Shown one piece after another: positions 33,591-41,091 of a stretch of DNA of 64,000 bases (position 1 is its first letter; the number at the start of each line of letters is the position of its first letter). Source of the DNA: Betaproteobacteria bacterium GR16-43 (GTDB lineage Bacteria; Pseudomonadota; Gammaproteobacteria; Burkholderiales; Usitatibacteraceae); NCBI GenBank assembly GCA_001953215.1, contig CP019169.1, positions 2,108,001 through 2,172,000 on the forward strand, read 5' to 3'. Made by a program: the position numbers and the translations under genes. The notes beneath the pieces are model-generated. The model did not search any database and was not told where the DNA came from. It saw nothing but the letters and a program-made list of their open reading frames with translations.

Positions 33591-35076
33591 CGGTTCGCAC
33601 CCCCTGGTGCACGAACATCCCGCCGTAGTTCCCCTGGCAGCTGGTACTTCCCGCGCAGGTGAGCGTCCCATTGCGGAACGTACGCACGGCGAAGCCCACT
33701 GCGGGCATGCCGCGCACGCGAACGTTGGTGGACGTGGTGTCGCCGGTGGCGGCGTCGAAGGTGCGCGCGCTGGCGGAAGCGGTGGTTGGCGTGGTGTGCA
33801 CGCCGTCGAACGAGAGCGTCGCGGCACCGCCGGCCTGCGCGGTTTGCGGCAACGACAGGATCCAGGCGTTGGTCGAACCCAGGGCACCCGAGGTTCCGGC
33901 GGCGCCGCTCGAGCTGGTGGTGCCGGAGAGGCGGAAGCCCACGACGCTCGCGGCCCACGGGAGCGACATGGGGATCTCGACGTTCTGCGGAGGGCAAAGG
34001 AAGCCGCAGCTCACGACGTAGCTGGTCTGCTGGCCGTCGCGCGGCTGGAACTTCATCTGGAACGGGATCGAATGGCGGTCGGTGTCCAGGGAAGGCGCGA
34101 AAGGACCCGATGAACCCGGGGTCGTCCCGTAGAGGCGTTTCGTGGGGAACGTGACCACCCAATCCGTGGACGAGAGCGTCGCGGTGTCGAGGATCACCTC
34201 GTTGGAGATCGTCTCGCGCAGGAGCGCACCGGTGACCGCATCGGCGCCGCTGCCCCACGCGATCCGGTAGGCCTTGTTGTCGCCCGCGATGAAGAGGCTG
34301 CTCGGCAGGACTTCGGACGAGGTGAAGTCGGGATAAGGATCGGCCGCGGCGCGATAGAACGGGATGGTCGTCAGTTGCGCCAGGGCTTCGGCGTTCGCGG
34401 TGAAGTCCAGGCCGCTCTGCACGTTGATGAGCGTGAGCGATCCCGAGAGCCCGCCGGTCGGCGCGCCGAGGCCGAGGGCGCCGTCGAGCGTCCCGCAGTT
34501 GGCCGGCTGGCCGTTGGCGCCGATCCGCACCGCGTCTGCCGTCGCGCCCTGCAGCGTGGCCATCTCGATCACCTCGACGTAGCCTTCGCGCGTGCGGTCG
34601 CCACCCGTGCCGTAGCCGTCGGTGTTCGCGCCGTCATAGGACGCGCTGCTGAAGTCGAGGAACGGCAGGGATCCGGTCTGCGTCGAGAGCGCCGGCAGCA
34701 TGCAGGATCGATCGGCGCTCAGCAGGCGCGTCGGCAAGTTGTTCGCGGGAGGTGCCGCGAGGGCGGCGGTCCAGGCGTCGCCGCTCCCCAGGAAGAGGTT
34801 GAAGTTCGCGACCTCGCGGCCATTGCGCCCTTCGCGGAAGCGCACGCGCATCACCTTCGCATCCTGCGTGTGGTTCACGATCGAGATGTAGGTATTGAAC
34901 GCGTTCCCGTCCGTGGGACGCGTCGTGTAGTACGGAAAGATCAAGGCCTGGCCGAGGCCGTCCGGGCTCACGTAGACGGCGTTCGAGGTGATCGGGATCG
35001 AGACGGCCGCGAGGGCCAACAGCCGGAGAAGTCCACGGGCGACTACAAATTGGTCTTTCCAATCAATGGAATACAT
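33580..35076 (-). CDS. Secreted protein of unknown function
   Basis: A 498-residue exported protein I cannot assign to a family. The start ATG at 35076 gives a signal peptide (ARGLLRLLALAAVSIPITSNA, about 13-33) followed by VYVSPDGLGQALIFPYYTTR. It has six or more cysteines, including CGFLC and a C-terminal CAGSTSC pair, suggesting disulfides. It is rich in Ser, Thr, Gly and Ala, as in surface or extracellular proteins. The opening motif with the phrase YISIVNHTQDAKVMRVRFREG looks like a beta-sandwich. Two adjacent palindromes precede it. It lies downstream of queG on the same strand. Confidence 0.65.
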   Translation of the reverse strand: MYSIDWKDQFVVARGLLRLLALAAVSIPITSNAVYVSPDGLGQALIFPYYTTRPTDGNAFNTYISIVNHTQDAKVMRVRFREGRNGREVANFNLFLGSGDAWTAALAAPPANNLPTRLLSADRSCMLPALSTQTGSLPFLDFSSASYDGANTDGYGTGGDRTREGYVEVIEMATLQGATADAVRIGANGQPANCGTLDGALGLGAPTGGLSGSLTLINVQSGLDFTANAEALAQLTTIPFYRAAADPYPDFTSSEVLPSSLFIAGDNKAYRIAWGSGADAVTGALLRETISNEVILDTATLSSTDWVVTFPTKRLYGTTPGSSGPFAPSLDTDRHSIPFQMKFQPRDGQQTSYVVSCGFLCPPQNVEIPMSLPWAASVVGFRLSGTTSSSGAAGTSGALGSTNAWILSLPQTAQAGGAATLSFDGVHTTPTTASASARTFDAATGDTTSTNVRVRGMPAVGFAVRTFRNGTLTCAGSTSCQGNYGGMFVHQGVRTVTP

Positions 35077-35086
35077 GGAATTCTCA

Positions 35087-35123
35087 AGTGTGGGTAATAT
35101 TCCCACACTGCGCCGATCGCAGT
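35087..35123 (-). promoter_or_regulatory. Two adjacent palindromes before the unknown secreted-protein gene
   Basis: AGTGTGGG-TAATATT-CCCACACT (35087-35109) is a perfect dyad with 8-bp arms, 10 bases from the start codon. ACTGCG-CCGAT-CGCAGT (35107-35123) is a second dyad overlapping it. They could be an operator, a translational hairpin, or the queG terminator. Confidence 0.6.
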
Positions 35124-35129
35124 GCGGTG

Positions 35130-36185
35130 TCAAGCTTTGTGGCGTGCTAGTGCCCACTCCACGTGCTCGCGCACGAGGGCGGAGGGATCCTGCCGCCGGG
35201 ATTCGAGTGCCGCCGCGATCTCCTGCGTGGCGGGTGCATTCCCGAGCGCCACCGCGATGTTCCGCAGCCAGCGCTCGTGTCCGATCCTCCGGATGGCCGA
35301 GCCTTGCAAGCGCTGGTCGAACTCGTCCGGCGTCCATGCAAACAACGCTACGAGGCTCGCACTGTCGAGTTCATTGCGAACCGCGAAATCCGGCAGCGCG
35401 GCCAGGCTCGCGTACTTGTTCCAGGGACAGGCGAGCTGGCAGTCGTCGCAACCGTAGATACGATTGCCCATCAGGGGCCTTAGTTCCTCGGGGATGGGTC
35501 CGTCATTCTCGATCGTGAGGTAGGAAATGCAGCGGCGCGCATCGAGCTGGTAGGGTGCGACGATCGCCTGAGTGGGGCAGATGTCGATGCAGCGCGTGCA
35601 CGTGCCGCAGTGCTCGGTGACCGGTTCGCCCTTCTCGAGATCGAGGGCGACGAACATCTCGCCAAGGAAGAAGAGCGAGCCCGCATCCCGCGAGAGCAGC
35701 AGCGTGTGCTTGCCGCGCCAGCCGAGGCCCGCGCGCGCGGCGAGCGCCACCTCCATCACGGGTGCGCTGTCGGTGAACACGCGATAGTGGAATGCGCCCA
35801 GCTCGGCGGTCATCCGGTCGGCCAGCGACTGCAGCCGGTTGCGAAGGACCTTGTGGTAATCGCGGCCGAGGGCATAGCGCGAGATGAAGGCGCTCTTCGC
35901 GTCGGCCAGCGTCTCCCACGAATCGCGTGCCGCGGGCGGCGTGTAGTTGAGGCGCACGCTGATCACGCTCAGCGTTCCGGGCACGAGCTCGGCCGGACGG
36001 GCGCGGCGCGCTCCATGGCGTGCCATATAATCCATGCCGCCGTGCCACCCGCGGCCGAGCCAGTCGAGCAGCCGCGCTTCCTCGTCGTCCAGGCTCGTGC
36101 CCGCGATGGCGACCGCGTCGAAGCCCAGCTCGCGGCCCCATTGGCGGATCCGGTCCTCCACGCGCATGTCGGCTTGCCTCTGCAT
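35130..36185 (-). CDS. queG: Epoxyqueuosine reductase QueG
   Basis: A 351-residue cytoplasmic enzyme for the last step of queuosine formation in tRNA, reducing epoxyqueuosine with cobalamin and two [4Fe-4S] clusters. The N-terminal domain holds the cobalamin region with SVISVRLNY and DYHKVLRNRL; the catalytic aspartate is in VFTDSAPVMEVALA. Cluster motifs are CGTCTRCIDICPTQAI and CDDCQLACPWNK. A HEAT-like C-terminus follows (LRNIAVALGNAP). It is divergent from tsaE with only 13 bases between, a classical arrangement. The other queuosine gene here, tgt, lies 22 kb away. Confidence 0.95.
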   Translation of the reverse strand: MQRQADMRVEDRIRQWGRELGFDAVAIAGTSLDDEEARLLDWLGRGWHGGMDYMARHGARRARPAELVPGTLSVISVRLNYTPPAARDSWETLADAKSAFISRYALGRDYHKVLRNRLQSLADRMTAELGAFHYRVFTDSAPVMEVALAARAGLGWRGKHTLLLSRDAGSLFFLGEMFVALDLEKGEPVTEHCGTCTRCIDICPTQAIVAPYQLDARRCISYLTIENDGPIPEELRPLMGNRIYGCDDCQLACPWNKYASLAALPDFAVRNELDSASLVALFAWTPDEFDQRLQGSAIRRIGHERWLRNIAVALGNAPATQEIAAALESRRQDPSALVREHVEWALARHKA

Positions 36186-36198
36186 CCCTGGATCTTAA

Positions 36199-36669
36199 GT
36201 GCTGAAGACGATTCTTCCCGATGAGGCCGCAACGCTCGACCTGGGAGCCGCGATCGCACGCGGCCTCGAGCCGGGCCTCACCGTGTTCCTGCAGGGCGAG
36301 CTCGGCGCCGGCAAGACGACGCTCGTTCGCGGTGTCCTGCGGGCCCTGGGCTATGCCGGACGGGTCAAAAGTCCGACCTATGCGCTGGTTGAACTTTATG
36401 ATGTTTCGAGGTTACACTTGCATCACTTTGATTTTTATAGGTTCAGCGACCCTCGCGAATGGACCGAAGCGGGCTTTCGAGACACCTTCGACGGGCACAA
36501 CGTGACCCTGGTCGAGTGGCCGGAAAAGGCGCAGGGATTGCTGCCTTCGCCGGACGTGGAAGTGACGCTCGCGATCCAGGATTCGGGACGCGTGGCGACC
36601 CTGCGGGCGAACACGGAGATGGGTCGGCGCTGCATGGACGCTGCGCTCCTGCACTTCTCGGGCCGCTGA
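36199..36669 (+). CDS. tsaE: tRNA threonylcarbamoyladenosine synthesis ATPase TsaE
   Basis: A 156-residue ATPase that works with TsaB and TsaD to make t6A in tRNA. The Walker A GELGAGKTT lies near residue 34, KSPTYALVELY near 58, and the conserved HHFDFYRF and LVEWPEKA follow. The GTG start lies 13 bases from divergent queG. Oddity: the stretch 36386-36445, encoding ELYDVSRLHLHHFDFYRF, is only about 35 percent GC and uses TTA, AGG, TTT and TAT codons rare elsewhere in the window. Confidence 0.94.
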   Translation: MLKTILPDEAATLDLGAAIARGLEPGLTVFLQGELGAGKTTLVRGVLRALGYAGRVKSPTYALVELYDVSRLHLHHFDFYRFSDPREWTEAGFRDTFDGHNVTLVEWPEKAQGLLPSPDVEVTLAIQDSGRVATLRANTEMGRRCMDAALLHFSGR

Positions 36670-37982
36670 CGCACCTGGCGCTCATCGCGGCGGTCGCGAC
36701 CTGCCTCTTCCTCATCTCGACGCACGCGTTCGCCGATACGGTGCTCGCGTCGCGTGTCTGGCCCGCCGAGGAATACACGCGGGTCACCTTCGAGAGCGCG
36801 ACGCCGATCAAGCACCAGTTCTTCTTCGTGAAGGATCCCGAGCGGCTGGTGATCGAGCTCGAGGGCATGGAGGTGAACGACGAGCTGCGCGCGCTCGCCG
36901 CGAAGGTGCGCGACGACGATCCCTACCTCAAGCCGCCGCGCGTAGCCGTGAATCGGCCCGGGGTCGTGCGCATCGTCTTCGACCTGAAGACCGAGGTGAA
37001 GCCGCAGGTGTTCCCGCTCGCGCCCGCGGGGGAATACAAGCATCGCCTCGTGATGGACGTCTATCCGCTGGTGCCGAAGGACCCGCTCCTGGCGCTGCTC
37101 AAGCAGGATCCGATTCGCGACATGGCGCAGGGCCAGCCTCCGGCTCCGGTGGCCCCGGCACCGACGGCCGCGCCGATCGAGGTCGCGAAAGTCGAGGTTC
37201 CGGAACTTCCCGTGCTCAAGCTCGACCCGGGCAAGAGGCTGCCGCCGGCCCGGGGGCCGAAGGTCGATCGCCTTGTGATCGTGGCCATCGACGCGGGCCA
37301 TGGCGGCGAGGATCCGGGCGCGCGCGGCCGCGGGGGCACGCACGAGAAGGACGTGACGCTCGCGATCGCCAAGCGATTGAAGGGCCGCATCGACCAGGAG
37401 CCGGGCATGCGCGCGGTGATGGTGCGCGACGGCGACTACTTCATTCCGCTCGCCGGGCGCGTCACCAAGGCGCGGCGCGTGCAGGCCGACCTCTTCGTTT
37501 CCATCCACGCCGATGCGTGGGTGAAGCCCGATGCGCGCGGCTCCTCCGTGTTCGCGCTCTCGGAGCGCGGCGCCACGTCGGCCGCAGCGCGCATGCTCGC
37601 GCAGAAGGAGAACCAGTCGGACCTGATCGGTGGCGTGAACCTCGCGGTCAAGGATCCGGTGCTCGCGAAGACGCTGCTCGACCTGTCGCAGACCGCGACC
37701 ATCAACGACTCGATGAAGCTCGGCAAGGCGGTGCTGGGCGAGATCGGGGACATCAATTCGCTGCACAAGCAGTCGGTCGAGCAGGCCGGCTTCGCGGTGC
37801 TGAAGTCGCCTGACATTCCCTCGATCCTCGTGGAGACTGCCTTCATCTCGAACCCCGAGGAAGAGCGCCGCCTGAAGGACGCGAGCTACCAGGACAAGCT
37901 GGCCAACGCGATCCTGGGTGGCATCAAGCGGTACCTCTCGAACAACCCGCCCCTCTCCCGCAACAAGCTCGCCGCGAACTAG
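36666..37982 (+). CDS. amiC: N-acetylmuramoyl-L-alanine amidase (AmiC type)
   Basis: A 438-residue periplasmic enzyme that splits septal peptidoglycan between muramic acid and the peptide. An export signal (about 2-20, HLALIAAVATCLFLISTHAFA) is followed by the AMIN domain (about 25-125) that targets the septum. After a Pro/Ala-rich linker comes the Amidase_3 domain (about 195-430), with zinc ligands in IDAGHGGEDPGA, the glutamate of THEKD, and SIHADAW. The end LVETAFISNPEEERRL is standard. No ATG, GTG or TTG lies near the signal peptide. CTG 36666, overlapping the tsaE stop as CTGA, is the most plausible start; the nearest alternative is a GTG about 50 codons upstream. Confidence 0.9.
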   Translation: MTHLALIAAVATCLFLISTHAFADTVLASRVWPAEEYTRVTFESATPIKHQFFFVKDPERLVIELEGMEVNDELRALAAKVRDDDPYLKPPRVAVNRPGVVRIVFDLKTEVKPQVFPLAPAGEYKHRLVMDVYPLVPKDPLLALLKQDPIRDMAQGQPPAPVAPAPTAAPIEVAKVEVPELPVLKLDPGKRLPPARGPKVDRLVIVAIDAGHGGEDPGARGRGGTHEKDVTLAIAKRLKGRIDQEPGMRAVMVRDGDYFIPLAGRVTKARRVQADLFVSIHADAWVKPDARGSSVFALSERGATSAAARMLAQKENQSDLIGGVNLAVKDPVLAKTLLDLSQTATINDSMKLGKAVLGEIGDINSLHKQSVEQAGFAVLKSPDIPSILVETAFISNPEEERRLKDASYQDKLANAILGGIKRYLSNNPPLSRNKLAAN

Positions 37983-38020
37983 TCCGCCGTCGTTCCCGCG
38001 AAGTTGGGAATCCATTCTCT

Positions 38021-38217
38021 GGGGAGGATGGAGGGTGGGTAGGGCTTTTTTCGTCGGCGGGTCGCGTTCCAAGGCTTGAAGGCGGGAGTGTTTGAGCGAC
38101 GTGGGTCCTGCGAAGGGCATCGCGAGCAAGAGTCAACGCACTCCGCCTCGATGATCAGGGCGGCCACCGAGTGGCCCCGCCGAGAAAAGAAGCCCTACCG
38201 CACCCCCCATCCTTCCG
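38021..38217. repeat. MITE-like inverted-repeat unit 1
   Basis: The left arm at about 38025-38060 reads AGGATGGAGGGTGGGTAGGG then a T-run and CGTCGGCGGG. The right arm at about 38178-38217 is its imperfect reverse complement (CCGCCGAGAAAAGAAGCCC onward). The interior is about 120 bp and non-coding. The arm is a relative of those in unit 2, so four copies of one motif occur in alternating orientation. Confidence 0.65.
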
Positions 38218-38320
38218 AGTGTGCGATCAACTCGTCCCGGAAATGAAAGAGCGTGCGAGCTTGGGACTCGCTTCATTGGACGATCAGTCTCGACATCGCT
38301 CTTGATCGTCGCGCGCCACG

Positions 38321-38530
38321 GTTGGAGGACAGGGGGTGCGGTAGGACCTCTTTTTTCGCTCGGGGCATCGGGGCGTCTCTCCTGATGGCCGAACCGCGAG
38401 TGATACCAAATAAAACGGTTTTCGACAGGAGCCGAATCAGAACTCTTTACCTGCCTCTCTCACTCGTTACGCCAAGCACAGTCATGGCCCCGACGAAAAA
38501 AAGGTCCTACCCACCCCCTTGTCCTCCAAT
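38321..38530. repeat. MITE-like inverted-repeat unit 2
   Basis: The left arm at 38322-38365 (TTGGAGGACAGGGGGTGCGG, then TAGGACCT, a T-run and CGCTCGG) pairs with the right arm at about 38488-38529 (CCCCGACGAAAAAAAGGTCC onward). The interior of about 120 bp is AT-richer than the surroundings. The T-run after a G-rich arm resembles a terminator on each side. Confidence 0.65.
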
Positions 38531-38577
38531 CCTGGGGCTGGATTCCCGCCTTCGCGGGAATGACGAATCAATCGGAT

Positions 38578-41013
38578 CTAGTGCGCTGCTGCTTCGGGGG
38601 TGGGAGTATCCGCTGCGGCCTGGGCCTTGAGCATCGCGGTCGCCTCGAGCGCCGTGACGGGCTTCGAGAAGAGATAGCCCTGGAAGGCTTCGCAGTGGTT
38701 GGCCCGCAGGAAGTCCAGTTGCTGGCGTGTCTCGACGCCCTCGGCGATGACGCGCAGCTTCAGGCGCTTGGCCATCGCGATGATCGCCTCGGTGATCGAG
38801 CCCGATGACGTGTCGTCCGGCACGTTGGCAATGAACGAGCGGTCGATCTTCATGCTCGTGGCGGGCAGGCGCTTCAGCTGCCCGAGGGACGAGTAGCCCA
38901 CGCCGAAGTCGTCCACCGCGACCTGCATGCCCACGGAGCGCAGCTGCTCGAGCGTTTCCACCGATTGCTCGAGGTTGCGCATGATCATCGTCTCGGTGAT
39001 CTCCAGCTCGACGTACTTGGGGTTCGCGCCGGTCTCGCGAATCATCGCGAGCAGGGTGGGCACCAGGCGGCGCGACATGAACTGGCGCGGCGAGATGTTC
39101 ACCGAGATGGTCACCGGCGGCAGGCCGTCCGTCTCCCACGCCTTCAACTGGCGGCAGGCGGTGCGGAACACCCACTCGCCCAGCTGCACGATCAGGCCCA
39201 GCTCCTCGGCGACGAAGATGAAGTCCTTCGGGAAGACCTCGCCCTTCTGCGGGTCGTTCCACCGGATGAGCGCTTCCATGCCCGAGATGCGCCCCGTCGC
39301 GATTTCCACCTGGGGCTGGTAGCGCAGGAAGAATTCCTCGTTCTCGATCGCGCGGCGCAGCTTGCCTTCGACCTCGAGGCGCTTGGACAGGAGGAAATTG
39401 AGGTCCCCGGTGAAGAAGCGGATCGTGTTCCGGCCCGCGTCCTTGGCCTGGTACATCGCGTTGTCCGCGTGCTTCAGCAGGTGGCTCACGTCGGTCGCGT
39501 CGTTCGGATAGTGGCTGATGCCGATCGACGTGGTGATGTGGATCTCGTGGCCGCTGATGTCCACCGGGCGCATCAGCTCCTTCAGGATCTTGTCCGCCAC
39601 CACGCGCGCGTTCTCGGGACGCTCGAGGTCCGGGAGGATCACCACGAACTCGTCGCCGCCTTCGCGCGAGACCGTGTCCACTTCGCGCACGCAGCTCATC
39701 AGGCGTTGCGCCACGTCGCGCAGGATGAAGTCGCCCGACTCGTGGCCCAGCGTGTCGTTCACGACCTTGAAGCGGTCGAGGTCGAGGAAGAGGACGGCCA
39801 CGTGCCGCTGCTTGCGGCGGGCGCTCATGATCGCCTGGTTCAGGCGGTCCTGCATGAGGCGGCGGTTGGGCAGGCCCGTGAGCGCATCGTGGTGCGCCAT
39901 GTAGTGGATGGTGCGTTCGGTATTCAGGCGCTCGGTCACGTCCTGCACGAGCGACGCATAGCCGATGATCCGCCCGCCCGGATCCACGAGCGGCGTGTTG
40001 TACCACTCGCAGTGGATGGTGCGTCCCGCCCGCGTCACGTTCACGAGCGTCGACTTGCTGCCGTCCTTCGTCTCGGCCACTTCCTTCCACATCGCCTCGA
40101 CCGATGCCCGTTCCGCCTGGGCCACCACGAGCCCGACCGCGCCGCGGCCCTTCGCCTCTTCCGCCGGGTGGCCGAAGATCGCTTCGGCGGCGGGGTTCCA
40201 GGCCATCACGCGGAACTGCCGGTCCCACTCGATCACGCCGAGCGGCGTGCGCTCGAAGTGCATGCGGACCTTCTGCGCGGTGAGCAATTCCTGTTGCTGC
40301 GCCTTCAGCCGCTCGACCATCTCGCCCGCAAGCGCATCGGTGGCCACTTGCAGTTTCGAGCGCTCGGACTTGAGCTCGCTGTCGCGGTCGTCCAGGTCGC
40401 GGCGCGTCGAGAGCGAATCGACCAGGGCCGCGTGAACTTTCGTGTGGATGTACGGCAGCAGCAGCGCGAGCAGCAGCACGAGGCCCGAGATCGCCATCTG
40501 CGGGCGATCCCCCGAGAAGCCCAGCGCCACCGCGAGCGGCACCAGCCCCACGAACGCGGTGACCTTGTAGGCGTAGCGATGCGGCGCGTAGTACGCGACG
40601 GCGCCCGTGAGCAGCAGCGTGACCACCATCACGACCGAGAGGCGGCTGGTCATGTGCGCCTGGCTGGGCAGCAGCACCGTGCCGATCAGCGCCCAGAGCG
40701 CGGCGGTGATGAAGGTCCCGACGAGGAACGCGTGCTCCCAGCGTCCCAGCGTCTCCGAAGGCGGCGACTTGTTGATGAACGCCTTGTAGAGGATGTAGCG
40801 CGCGATGGTGACCAGCGAGATCCCGCAGAACCACGCGAAGAGCGCGGGCTGCGCCAGGTCGTCCCAGAGGATCGCGCCGAGGATGAACACCACGAGCAGC
40901 GTCGCGAGATACTCGACCAGCGAGAATCGGAACAGCAGCCGGACCTCTTCGTTGAAGAGCGGACCTTCGCTTTCGAGAATGGCCGGCGGGGCCGGGGACT
41001 CGTAGGGTGTCAT
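38578..41013 (-). CDS. Membrane-bound PAS-GGDEF-EAL c-di-GMP enzyme
   Basis: An 811-residue protein. Six or so N-terminal transmembrane segments (about 28-200) are followed by a coiled coil (ELKSERSKLQVATDALAGEMVERLKAQ) and a PAS domain (about 245-370). The GGDEF domain (about 380-540) has the core SREGGDEF, in line with the active EGGDEF/GGDEF forms. The EAL domain (about 555-790) has MEALIRW, EITETMIM, DDFGVGYSSL and KIDRSFIANVP. Both catalytic halves look intact. It stands between amiC and mutL, neighbours that are usually adjacent in Betaproteobacteria, together with the repeat stretch. It is divergent from mutL. Confidence 0.9.
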   Translation of the reverse strand: MTPYESPAPPAILESEGPLFNEEVRLLFRFSLVEYLATLLVVFILGAILWDDLAQPALFAWFCGISLVTIARYILYKAFINKSPPSETLGRWEHAFLVGTFITAALWALIGTVLLPSQAHMTSRLSVVMVVTLLLTGAVAYYAPHRYAYKVTAFVGLVPLAVALGFSGDRPQMAISGLVLLLALLLPYIHTKVHAALVDSLSTRRDLDDRDSELKSERSKLQVATDALAGEMVERLKAQQQELLTAQKVRMHFERTPLGVIEWDRQFRVMAWNPAAEAIFGHPAEEAKGRGAVGLVVAQAERASVEAMWKEVAETKDGSKSTLVNVTRAGRTIHCEWYNTPLVDPGGRIIGYASLVQDVTERLNTERTIHYMAHHDALTGLPNRRLMQDRLNQAIMSARRKQRHVAVLFLDLDRFKVVNDTLGHESGDFILRDVAQRLMSCVREVDTVSREGGDEFVVILPDLERPENARVVADKILKELMRPVDISGHEIHITTSIGISHYPNDATDVSHLLKHADNAMYQAKDAGRNTIRFFTGDLNFLLSKRLEVEGKLRRAIENEEFFLRYQPQVEIATGRISGMEALIRWNDPQKGEVFPKDFIFVAEELGLIVQLGEWVFRTACRQLKAWETDGLPPVTISVNISPRQFMSRRLVPTLLAMIRETGANPKYVELEITETMIMRNLEQSVETLEQLRSVGMQVAVDDFGVGYSSLGQLKRLPATSMKIDRSFIANVPDDTSSGSITEAIIAMAKRLKLRVIAEGVETRQQLDFLRANHCEAFQGYLFSKPVTALEATAMLKAQAAADTPTPEAAAH

Positions 41014-41091
41014 GCCCCTTTATCCGGGTGGCTCCATTCGTGGAGCGGTGCGCGAAACGGCAGCGAGGCAGTGTAACATTGCGTTGATTTC

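Larger units (their letters stand above)
37983..38577. other. 595-bp gene-free stretch of nested inverted repeats
   Basis: No coding region is supported. The outermost pair at about 37991-38013 and 38540-38564 is the common TTCCCGCGAAGGCGGGAATCC-type palindrome arms in inverted orientation. Inside lie two units, 38021-38217 and 38321-38530 (separate entries). The gap separates convergent amiC and the GGDEF-EAL gene. Confidence 0.75.
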
